Part shown: piece after piece, positions 57,423 through 64,000 of the stretch
Numbering within the stretch: position 1 is the stretch's first letter
Layout: the number at the start of each line of letters is the position of its first letter
Origin: Plasmopara viticola
Lineage: Eukaryota > Oomycota > Peronosporomycetes > Peronosporales > Peronosporaceae
Direction of reading: 5' to 3'
Length of the DNA stretch: 64,000 nt
Assembly (NCBI GenBank): GCA_001695595.3
Contig: MBPM02000116.1
Coordinates: forward strand, 1 to 64,000
Position numbers and translations under genes: made by a program
Notes under the pieces: model-generated
What the model was told of the DNA's origin: nothing
The model's input: the letters and a program-made list of their open reading frames with translations, nothing else
Database searches by the model: none

Positions 57423-59156
57423 ATGATCAAGGGCTTGTTCTACAGCGAGTTCGACAACGTAGCGGGCCCTGTAATTCTCTTTCAGGCGCCGGAATAGTGC
57501 GTATAATCTCAGCGTCTTTAACGTATAGTAGCTGCTAAACATATCTTAAGCGTATTGAGCAACGAGGTATTCGACAGCGTGTCCGGCTACATCATCATCG
57601 ACAAGGCTTTGTGTGGGAAGATCATCACTGGTCCACTATATTTTGAAATATTGTACAAAAAGTTGTCGGATACTTATTTTATCAATTCTAATGGGTGACA
57701 GTGCGAGCCCAAGACGTCAAAATTGTTGGGTACCCTGTGTGTATCGAGGACGACAAGTATCACCGCAATGCACTACTATTTAATATTGGTACGTACATGA
57801 GTTGCGCTAAAGGTGTCAACAAAGCTTAAAACCCAGATTTTTTTGTGGGCAGGTTTTGTGTTCGATGAGCACGTGGAGACGGCGCCGTTCCGACCAATAT
57901 TGCGAAAGGTTTGGCAAAACATTTTTTTAGTGAACGCAGCCACTAATCGACGTTCGATCTAGTTAGGAGCGTTGGTTGAAGGGATGGAAAAGGAAAGTGG
58001 ATTTTTGTACAATGCAGAAAAGAAAGAGCTACTCGGGATAATTTTGCCACGAATTCTAAGAGACTTGACGTTGCATGGCGAGTGCACGATACCAGTGGAT
58101 ACCGCAAATATCATCAACTTGAAACTTTTTCCAACATTGCAAGATCCTGCACCGGTGTTTGAGTACCAAGTACCAGTGGCAATTAGAGACCTCCGTGCAC
58201 TTCTTGAAAACAGTGGTTCGTGATTGGCCTTGAGAATATAGTGCGCAAATAGCACTTATAGAACGATTTGTGGTTTGAGTATGTAGCAGAATGGGATTTG
58301 GCACTGCAACAGATTGTGCCGCTCATTGATGGCGTCCGATACTTAAAACGCATCAGTCTGGAGGCTGATGTGGAGATCGCGATCGTCAAGAAGTGTGTAC
58401 GACAACTTCTGTACTACGGCTGCATTACCCTGATCGACATTTTTCTACATTCGAACATTTACACTACCACAAAAAAAGATTGCTGTCCTTGCAGGCGATC
58501 TTAAACTGCAGGCCGGGTGCGCTGTCTACATAGCAAAGTCCGGACACACACCCCCGTCCTTCGCACGAATTTTCGCGCTGTATTCCTCCGTTCAGCCAAG
58601 TCTGCGCGTGAGCGACTTCTGTGTCGTTTACTCCGAGTCACTCGCGCATATTGATGTCCGACGATTCATTTCTTTCGGTCTCATTCATGGGTTTCTAAGA
58701 CGTGTGCACCGCTACCCTATTTGCATCGACCTCAAATCACCTGGCTCCAGCCCGTTGGAACAGCAACAAAGCCAACAACCGCAGCAAACACAGCAACAGC
58801 AAAGTGGGCAGCAAAAAGGTCGCCTCTATGCTTTGTCATCCTCTAACTCCCCGTCACTCTCTGGGTTAAATCCCGTGAGCGTCGCAACTTTATCGACTCA
58901 ACCAAGTGGTAATGTTGGTGGAGTAAATGGAAATGGATTTAGTAGCGCCTCAAATGGACCTGGAGGCAATGCCATATCTTCTACGTCAGTAAAACGAGCG
59001 CTGGTTAGCAAGGCTAGTCAGCTAGAAAAAGACGTGCTTCGAATGATGGATGGCAGCCACCACACCGATGAAATGTGTACCAAATTTCTACTGCGCTATT
59101 CTGACATCGAGTCTACAATTCAGATGACGCCCAATTGCTTTGCTGTGCACAAATGA
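57423..59156 (+). CDS. NPRL2: NPRL2-like GATOR1 complex subunit (six exons, apparent frameshift)
   Basis: Homologue of Nprl2/Npr2, which with Nprl3 and Depdc5 forms GATOR1, the GTPase-activating complex that restrains TORC1 at the lysosome/vacuole when amino acids are scarce. My exon model is 57,423-57,496, 57,551-57,630, 57,702-57,788, 57,853-57,908, 57,963-58,215 and 58,287-59,156, with GT-AG introns of 54, 71, 64, 54 and 71 bp. It starts [20 protein letters not shown]. Family landmarks follow in order: [66 protein letters not shown], then [20 protein letters not shown], and a C-terminal [15 protein letters not shown] block. The frame shifts by one base at the A7 run 58,471-58,477; counting one A fewer gives 472 codons. 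A Q/S/G-rich insert of about 100 residues lengthens it beyond the roughly 380 residues usual in animals. The intron 5 boundaries are the least certain. It is convergent with the HECT gene, 111 bp apart. Confidence 0.85.
58471..58477 (+). other. A7 homopolymer frameshift in NPRL2-like gene
   Basis: Upstream the conserved frame runs to [10 protein letters not shown]; downstream it resumes one base off as [14 protein letters not shown]. Alignment length to the family is exact if one A is dropped. A sequencing or assembly indel is the simplest cause; a real null allele or slippage is possible. Confidence 0.7.
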
Positions 59157-59267
59157 AATTAAGACACACCCCAGCGCCATACAAATCTATATCGACATCT
59201 TCATTATGTTAAACTCCCTTTACTCTCTTGAACATTATCCACTCAAAATTGACAAGATCCTTCTTTG
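59157..59267. other. Convergent intergenic region (shared 3' ends)
   Basis: 111 bp between the two stop codons, which must hold both 3' UTRs or have them overlap. No clear polyadenylation hexamer stands out. Confidence 0.5.
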
Positions 59268-61664
59268 TTACTCCATCCAGAAACCCGAAATCTCCATGTT
59301 CATCACAAGCGTCAAATAGTTGACCATTTCTTCTTTCGTATGATAAAGTGGCAAGTCAATCCGATTGAAACATGTGTGGCCCTTGGGCATGAGACCCGTA
59401 GGTGGGGCACCACGCTGCACAAATTGAATTGTAAATCGTCGGACACGACCGTCACTGCTCGTGAGGGCCTTGAATCCCTGAACGGGAACACGAGACGTGC
59501 CGGTAGCAAACTGCAACAATCGAGCACGCTCTTCGCTCGTAAACTCCCGCATGCAATCCCAGAACCATTTGAGCACACGGTTTTCTACTGGAGTCGGCTT
59601 TTCAAGCTTAATCCAGCGAACTTCACTGTGTGTATGCCAGTCGTTAACATCGAGTTCCGGCACTCCAGAAAGCAAAAGGTCAAATTCTTGATAGTCAAAG
59701 ACAGTTATCAAGAACTGAGGCATGACGTCGTAAAAGCCCATGAGCAACGCTGCCAATTGCTCGGATATGCTCTCGAACATGTAGTGCTTGAGCAGTAATT
59801 CCAAGTACTCCTTCTTGTTATCGTCCGTCACGTCACGGGCAGCACCACCTGGGAGGAGCTCAACAGTGTGCGACTTTCCCTCGGAAGTAGTTACCTGGAC
59901 CGTGAAGTCGATCGCAAGCAAATCCGCGTTATCGTTATGCTTCATCCACATAGCGTTCTTGTACAAATCTTGGTCCAGAAATTCGAGGTCAGAGAATGAA
60001 ATAGGGACGCCCAGAATGTGCTTTATCAGCGGAAGCGCAAGGGACATCTTCATGTTGTAACCTTCAATCAATGCCTTAGCCAGCAATCGACCGACAAACT
60101 CATAGTATTTCAGGTGATTCGGCACCTTCGAAGCCGACGCAGGATTAATCCAATAGCCCATATTCTCACCTTTCGTTGCAATGAACAAGCCAAATTCATC
60201 ATTGAAAATTGAATCGCTCAAGATCTCGTACCACTCACGAATCAAACCACCGGCATCCAGGCCCGGCTCATTTTCAAAGTAAATGCGTAGGCGTTCCCAA
60301 AATCGACTGGAAGGACACTTGAGCATCTGCTCCAATGAATCGCTTACCACGTGCTCCCGCCTCACGACAAACTGGATATGACCATCTTCGTAATTACGCC
60401 AACGCTTCTGCACTTGTTCAAGAAACCAGCGGTTTTTGTCGTGAAAAGTTAATGATGCAATCTCCTCGAGATCATCCTGACATTCGATGCGACGACTGGT
60501 ATTTGAAAAATCAATGATCGTTCCAGCAGGAGTCCACTCGTAGCCACCCGCACCGTCTTCATGGCGCACATAACCGGTTGAGACTGTTGAAATAGCTGTA
60601 TCATTCGACTCAAGGAAACGGCGGTCCTCAGCTATTCCTGGTCCTTTTGACCCAGAAATGATTCCACCATTTACCGTGCCCTCTCGATCTTCATTGATCT
60701 GGACTAAGCTACAAGACTTCGCAAACGGGTTGACTAAACTACCAGAAAATGGATTCTTGCTGCTGCTTGGATTGAACAGATTCATACCGCTATTTGCCGG
60801 GTTAAAAGGATTCTGTTGCGAGTAAAACGCCATTGTTGGGCGCTCTTCCGCTTCTTCGAGACGCTGTAGCGCTGTTGCACGTAGCGGCTGAAAAGACGGC
60901 CGACCAAAGTCATTATTATTCGTCAAGAATGAGCTGTCGGGATGTCGTCCGTCCTCTTCCGAGACGCCAAAATCTCGCAATGCACGTGCTACAATCTCAT
61001 TGTCTTCTCGTAACGAAGACGACGACGAGACGCGACTGGTAGTGGATGTCCGTGCAAATTCGTGACCTCCAAGAATAGCCGTGTCATTAGTAGGCGTACT
61101 AAGTCCAGTGTACCGTGAATCGCTCATTTTCTCCTTGCTCTTTGTCTCGTGCTGTGCGTCGATACGAACCCAGCGCATCACACCGTCTTTCCCGCGTTTC
61201 CTCTTCCAAAGATGACGACGCACCGCTGCCTTTTGACGAGACGTGAGATCCATTTGCTTGAGTCTCCGGACGTGAAAACTTCGCACACGTGACTGCTGGT
61301 TCAGCATGCTCTGGCTAAAATTCTGCTTATGAAGACCCGAAGCTCGCGCGAGGTTGGACGGCGTCGTGGCTGTGACGATACGAGGTGTGCCACACATGAC
61401 GCAGCTCGTTTTGTCGGGGTGATTATCGTGAAAACAGATAGAGCAAGGCCACTCTTCTTCTCCACGCTGGAGAAAACTGTCGATGAGATGATGCCTCATC
61501 ATGTTGTTGTTCTGATTGTCTCTGGCCAAGAACCGCTCAATTTTGCGCGCGTATCTCCAATAGTACCAAATGGAACCGCATAAAACCACCAGCGCCAGCA
61601 CAAGAAACACATACACCAGTGCCGCCATGCCAAAATTTAATTCCTGTCCAAAGATGGCCGTCAT
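59268..61664 (-). CDS. Membrane-anchored RanBP2-zinc-finger HECT E3 ubiquitin ligase
   Basis: 798 residues in one uninterrupted frame. Residues about 13-36 form a strongly hydrophobic helix, probably a signal anchor. Residues 72-91 are a RanBP2-type zinc finger (W72, C74, C77, C88, C91), a fold that in other proteins binds ubiquitin or RNA. Residues about 100-430 are low-complexity and include three NPF tripeptides (285, 304, 312), the motif recognised by EH domains of endocytic proteins. A HECT domain fills about 435-798 with its N-lobe (RIYFENEPGLDAGGLIREWY) and C-lobe; the catalytic cysteine is C765 in PKGHTCFNRIDLPLY, and the protein ends SGFWME. HECT enzymes take ubiquitin from an E2 onto this cysteine before passing it to substrate. 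The NEDD4/HUWE1-like HECT is clear, but the exact subfamily is not. It is divergent from the gene at 62,140 and convergent with NPRL2. Confidence 0.9.
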   Translation of the reverse strand: MTAIFGQELNFGMAALVYVFLVLALVVLCGSIWYYWRYARKIERFLARDNQNNNMMRHHLIDSFLQRGEEEWPCSICFHDNHPDKTSCVMCGTPRIVTATTPSNLARASGLHKQNFSQSMLNQQSRVRSFHVRRLKQMDLTSRQKAAVRRHLWKRKRGKDGVMRWVRIDAQHETKSKEKMSDSRYTGLSTPTNDTAILGGHEFARTSTTSRVSSSSSLREDNEIVARALRDFGVSEEDGRHPDSSFLTNNNDFGRPSFQPLRATALQRLEEAEERPTMAFYSQQNPFNPANSGMNLFNPSSSKNPFSGSLVNPFAKSCSLVQINEDREGTVNGGIISGSKGPGIAEDRRFLESNDTAISTVSTGYVRHEDGAGGYEWTPAGTIIDFSNTSRRIECQDDLEEIASLTFHDKNRWFLEQVQKRWRNYEDGHIQFVVRREHVVSDSLEQMLKCPSSRFWERLRIYFENEPGLDAGGLIREWYEILSDSIFNDEFGLFIATKGENMGYWINPASASKVPNHLKYYEFVGRLLAKALIEGYNMKMSLALPLIKHILGVPISFSDLEFLDQDLYKNAMWMKHNDNADLLAIDFTVQVTTSEGKSHTVELLPGGAARDVTDDNKKEYLELLLKHYMFESISEQLAALLMGFYDVMPQFLITVFDYQEFDLLLSGVPELDVNDWHTHSEVRWIKLEKPTPVENRVLKWFWDCMREFTSEERARLLQFATGTSRVPVQGFKALTSSDGRVRRFTIQFVQRGAPPTGLMPKGHTCFNRIDLPLYHTKEEMVNYLTLVMNMEISGFWME

Positions 61665-61669
61665 TCTGA

Positions 61670-61677
61670 TACCGGTA
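61670..61677. promoter_or_regulatory. TACCGGTA palindrome
   Basis: Immediately upstream of the HECT start codon (6 bp), probably within its 5' UTR or core promoter. Confidence 0.45.
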
Positions 61678-61740
61678 CCACGTCGGTTAGTGTTCGCTTC
61701 GTCCCTACTTGCAGAATGGCGAGACTCGCGTGTTCTATGA

Positions 61741-61748
61741 TACCGGTA
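61741..61748. promoter_or_regulatory. TACCGGTA palindrome
   Basis: About 77 bp upstream of the HECT start codon; second copy of the same 8-mer. Confidence 0.45.
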
Positions 61749-62089
61749 TAGAAGACTGTACTGACTCTAGGCGTTTTTCGTCCAATTAAGATGAGAGCCG
61801 TAAAACCAAAAGTATCGGCTAAAGGACTAGCTCATTGTGATAAGTAATGCGGGCGAGAAGGCACATTACTATTAAAAGAGGCGAAAGTTCGCAGAACCGG
61901 CTTGGTCCGAAATGACGTGAATAAAGTCTGCTGGACTTGCTGGACTGTGTCCGTTACAAGAATTAAATGTAACGCGTTCTCGGAAAGATTTATAGTTGCC
62001 TTCCTTAAAGGCAGCTCAAGTCGAATTTTAGTTTTAAGAAAGGTTAGAGATTGAGGAAGAACACGATACGGAGTGACCCCATTATGGTG

Positions 62090-62097
62090 TACCGGTA
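62090..62097. promoter_or_regulatory. TACCGGTA palindrome
   Basis: 43 bp upstream of the ATG at 62,140. Confidence 0.45.
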
Positions 62098-62139
62098 CGT
62101 GTAACGTGCACCACACAAAGCGTAAATTCTTTAAGTACC

Positions 62140-62616
62140 ATGAGTACTATCGTGCAACGCATACAGGCGCGTGTGCAACGATGGCACCTCTTAGGACGCT
62201 ACTATGTCAACAAGTGGCACTATGACAGCTTCAAGTGGGCAGATCGTGTATGGTACGGTCAAGGTAGCACGGGAAACGGTCCAAGAGTCGCCTCCGTAGC
62301 CTTCATGGTCACGCACAGTATGCGGCAGCAGCTACTAAGCGCAAATTTTCCTCCTTCAGTCATTTCGACGCTTCAGCCAGCGACTGCACAGAAGCTTATC
62401 GCGGACGAGATGACATTTGCCCAGTTTGAAAAGCTTCGGAACAAACAGCAGGTGGTCGGGACGTCTAAGCAAAATTCGATGCCCAAGGAGCATTTACAGA
62501 GCGCACTGGTGGCGGCAGAGGAGAAAGAAATAGGAGTGGAAGCTGAATCGTCAGCTGTGCGAGACATTCAACAACAGAATGAGATTGAAGATGTTAGTAC
62601 GAAGGAACGGGATTGA
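62140..62616 (+). CDS. Small protein of unknown function
   Basis: 158 residues; I do not recognise the family. The N-terminal part (1-50) is basic and aromatic (RVQRWHLLGRYYVNKWHYD). Residues about 57-95 look like a compact helical motif (THSMRQQLLSANFPPSVISTL followed by PATAQKLI), of the M-R-x2-L plus P-x2-A-x-K-L-I kind seen in short UBA-like helices, but I would not assign it. The tail from about 105 is acidic, Q/E-rich and probably disordered. No signal peptide or membrane helix. The first ATG of the frame was used; a TACCGGTA motif lies 43 bp before it. Its promoter region is shared with the divergent HECT gene. A real gene is likely because the frame is long, unique and well placed. 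Confidence 0.65.
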   Translation: MSTIVQRIQARVQRWHLLGRYYVNKWHYDSFKWADRVWYGQGSTGNGPRVASVAFMVTHSMRQQLLSANFPPSVISTLQPATAQKLIADEMTFAQFEKLRNKQQVVGTSKQNSMPKEHLQSALVAAEEKEIGVEAESSAVRDIQQQNEIEDVSTKERD

Positions 62617-62787
62617 TGCGTCAAGGCCAGATGGTTGGCTGCATTTGCCAGACGTGCAGTGACAGCGCTTATAAACCATTTTGTGACGCGTCATCGATTG
62701 CAGTATTGACGATATGTTCGCTTCCGTCAATCGAAGACATCAGTACATAGCATCTTGTTACGATTCTTCGGCTTGATTATACGAAGT
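62617..62787. other. Convergent intergenic region
   Basis: 171 bp between two stop codons, with nothing recognisable. Confidence 0.5.
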
Positions 62788-63258
62788 TTAAGCTGCTACT
62801 TGCAACGATTCACTATCCCTTTTAGTGGATTCCACACTTAATTTCGCAACCTTGATCTTGTCCAGTATCTGATCCACCGGGGCGAGAGCGAGAACAATCA
62901 CAAGTTGCAATACCCACCACAGCGCACAAAAGGCATACCCATATATAACGCGGGCTTCTGTTCTTTTTGAAGAGTAGATCCACAAAGAAGAGCATAGCAC
63001 ATAGAGCAGCGTTACTAGCCAATAGACGCGGTAAAAATCGCGGCGCAAGTCGCCGTGCTGCAGTTTCTTGTTCCATTTAAAGCTGTAGATTGACGCCAAC
63101 ACACCGTGCTCCAGCGCTTGAGTCGTCATGGACACCACTAGCAAGATAGCAGTCAATTTTGCAAGAAAAGAAGCCGCCGGAGATAGGTATACCGCCAACT
63201 TCAGTGCAAGAAGCGCCAGCCGTAAGAACAACCGCGATGCTAGCCATAACAGCGTCAT
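62788..63258 (-). CDS. Four-helix integral membrane protein, unknown function
   Basis: 156 residues with four hydrophobic stretches at about 4-24, 30-47, 78-96 and 104-126, separated by a basic loop (about 60-76, WNKKLQHGDLRRDFYR) and followed by a short charged tail (KIKVAKLSVESTKRDSE). No catalytic motif is visible. The arrangement of helices, basic loop and paired helices faintly recalls PEX11-type peroxisomal membrane proteins, but no diagnostic residue supports that and I leave it unassigned. The start was chosen at the only upstream Met giving the first helix. It is convergent with the gene at 62,140 and apparently monocistronic. No TACCGGTA motif precedes it; a different palindrome, ATACCA-CA-TGGTAT, lies about 50 bp upstream at 63,308-63,321. 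Confidence 0.65.
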   Translation of the reverse strand: MTLLWLASRLFLRLALLALKLAVYLSPAASFLAKLTAILLVVSMTTQALEHGVLASIYSFKWNKKLQHGDLRRDFYRVYWLVTLLYVLCSSLWIYSSKRTEARVIYGYAFCALWWVLQLVIVLALAPVDQILDKIKVAKLSVESTKRDSESLQVAA

Positions 63259-63443
63259 GGAGTTAAGCTAGACTATTGATCCATGAAAATTAAGGCCTAT
63301 TTATGTCATACCACATGGTATGTACCGACAATTTCCTCACAAAATGTTGTTCTCCTACTACCCAAGGGACTCAATCGACTAATCGCCTTTCCCTGCCTTA
63401 TCCCGCCTCGCTCTGCTCTCTTCTCTCCTCGCTCACCTGCTCT
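63259..63443. other. Upstream region with pyrimidine-rich tract
   Basis: The first 80 bp are probably the promoter of the membrane-protein gene. From about 63,380 to 63,443 the + strand is very pyrimidine-rich (TTTCCCTGCC, CTCTTCTCTCCTCG). A TG dinucleotide at 63,345 (TGTTGTTCTCC) could be an LTR end. Confidence 0.4.
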
Positions 63444-63632
63444 ACTTTGCTTCGTTTGATCGCTTTGTCGGATCACTGCTTTTATTGAACAGTCGCAGGC
63501 CGCCGCTTAGTCGCTTGTTAGGCCGCTGTATTGCTTGACCGTTCGCTTTTTGTCGGCCCTTGATAGTGTTGCCGACCCTTGCTCCCACTTAGATCGGTAC
63601 GAGTGCTGTTTGCCTTCCAGGACGACAAAAAT
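63444..63632. repeat. 189-bp direct repeat, copy 1
   Basis: Identical to 63,721-63,909, offset 277 bp. Contains TTTTATTGAAC, which on the minus strand reads AATAAAA, a possible polyadenylation signal. No coding potential recognised. Confidence 0.85.
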
Positions 63633-63720
63633 CTGCTCGATGAATGGCAAGAAGAAGGGCAACTTCTTTTACTCTTTGAAACTGGTATCTTAACGTCAAG
63701 GTCAATATTGGTTCGTCCGA
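63633..63720. other. 88-bp spacer between direct repeats
   Basis: Ends in TCGTCCGA. The same octamer follows the second repeat 3 bp later (63,913-63,920), so the second unit appears to be the same 277-bp unit with an internal deletion. Confidence 0.6.
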
Positions 63721-63909
63721 ACTTTGCTTCGTTTGATCGCTTTGTCGGATCACTGCTTTTATTGAACAGTCGCAGGCCGCCGCTTAGTCGCTTGTTAGGC
63801 CGCTGTATTGCTTGACCGTTCGCTTTTTGTCGGCCCTTGATAGTGTTGCCGACCCTTGCTCCCACTTAGATCGGTACGAGTGCTGTTTGCCTTCCAGGAC
63901 GACAAAAAT
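63721..63909. repeat. 189-bp direct repeat, copy 2
   Basis: Perfect copy of 63,444-63,632. The sequence from 63,910 to the window end is not repeated here and has no recognisable gene. Confidence 0.85.
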
Positions 63910-64000
63910 TTATCGTCCGAAAATTCGTGTCGAAACCAGCACTAGGCGTTATTTATCGTTGCCAGCGGAATGTTAGCCGCTGCGCGACAACCTCTTTTGA

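Larger units (their letters stand above)
61665..62139. promoter_or_regulatory. Bidirectional promoter region
   Basis: 475 bp between divergent start codons. It contains three TACCGGTA palindromes (61,670-61,677, 61,741-61,748, 62,090-62,097). A 94-codon open frame on the minus strand inside it has no recognisable features. Confidence 0.5.

Noticed and set aside
57959..58389. Minus-strand ORFs of 68-98 codons opposite NPRL2
   Set aside because: Antisense to conserved NPRL2 exons; no recognisable product.
58478..58494. Intron ending at CTTGCAG after the A7 run in NPRL2
   Set aside because: The only upstream GT donors would remove conserved family sequence, and the alignment length is exact without an intron.
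59312..61583. Plus-strand ORFs of up to 177 codons opposite the HECT gene
   Set aside because: Shadows of the 798-codon HECT frame; no independent motif.
61832..62116. 94-codon minus-strand ORF between the divergent genes
   Set aside because: Lies in the shared promoter region and has no domain, so it is more likely chance.
63518..63865. Open frames on both strands through the 189-bp repeats
   Set aside because: Composition follows the repeat; no recognisable protein family.

Overview
The window looks like nuclear DNA of a eukaryote, most likely an oomycete. That reading is inference: it rests on short GT-AG introns (54-71 bp), uninterrupted long ORFs, closely packed genes on both strands at the right end, and nuclear-type tRNA genes without encoded CCA. 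I see no bacterial operons, viral genes or CRISPR.

Positions 1 to about 57,085 are one head-to-tail tandem array that is already under way at the left edge. Each unit of about 385, 406 or 427 bp carries one tRNA-Ser gene on the minus strand. The folded sequence has a GACAGCU/AGCUGUC acceptor stem, anticodon CGA, a long variable arm and no intron. I located 135 recognisable copies (235 to 54,512), of which about 105 match the consensus over all 81 nt, plus 7 decayed copies at the right edge (54,839 to 57,085). Unit length is quantised by one, two or three copies of a 21-bp minisatellite in the spacer. The array falls into a left 1x/2x block, a central mostly 3x block (about 14.1-36.2 kb) and a right 1x/2x block, then a decaying border. 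About half of the genes from 20.6 to 35.8 kb carry one of two D-loop lesions at the invariant G18/G19. The spacer holds a conserved hairpin with pair-preserving changes, a leader hairpin overlapping the tRNA 5' end, and a T-run terminator.

The right 7 kb is ordinary gene-bearing DNA. It holds an NPRL2-like GATOR1 subunit gene (57,423-59,156, +, six exons, one apparent 1-base frameshift in an A7 run), a convergent gene for a membrane-anchored RanBP2-zinc-finger/HECT E3 ubiquitin ligase (59,268-61,664, -), a small unrecognised gene (62,140-62,616, +) divergent from it, and a four-helix membrane protein gene (62,788-63,258, -). The 8-bp palindrome TACCGGTA, or a 7/8 match, lies within 85 bp of three of the four start codons. 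The last 650 bp carry a 189-bp direct repeat, possibly part of an LTR-type element running out of the window.

Functionally the window joins a very large, homogenised reservoir of one serine tRNA gene, reading UCG, to a few housekeeping genes (TORC1 control, ubiquitination). Nothing in the sequence shows that the two parts act together.
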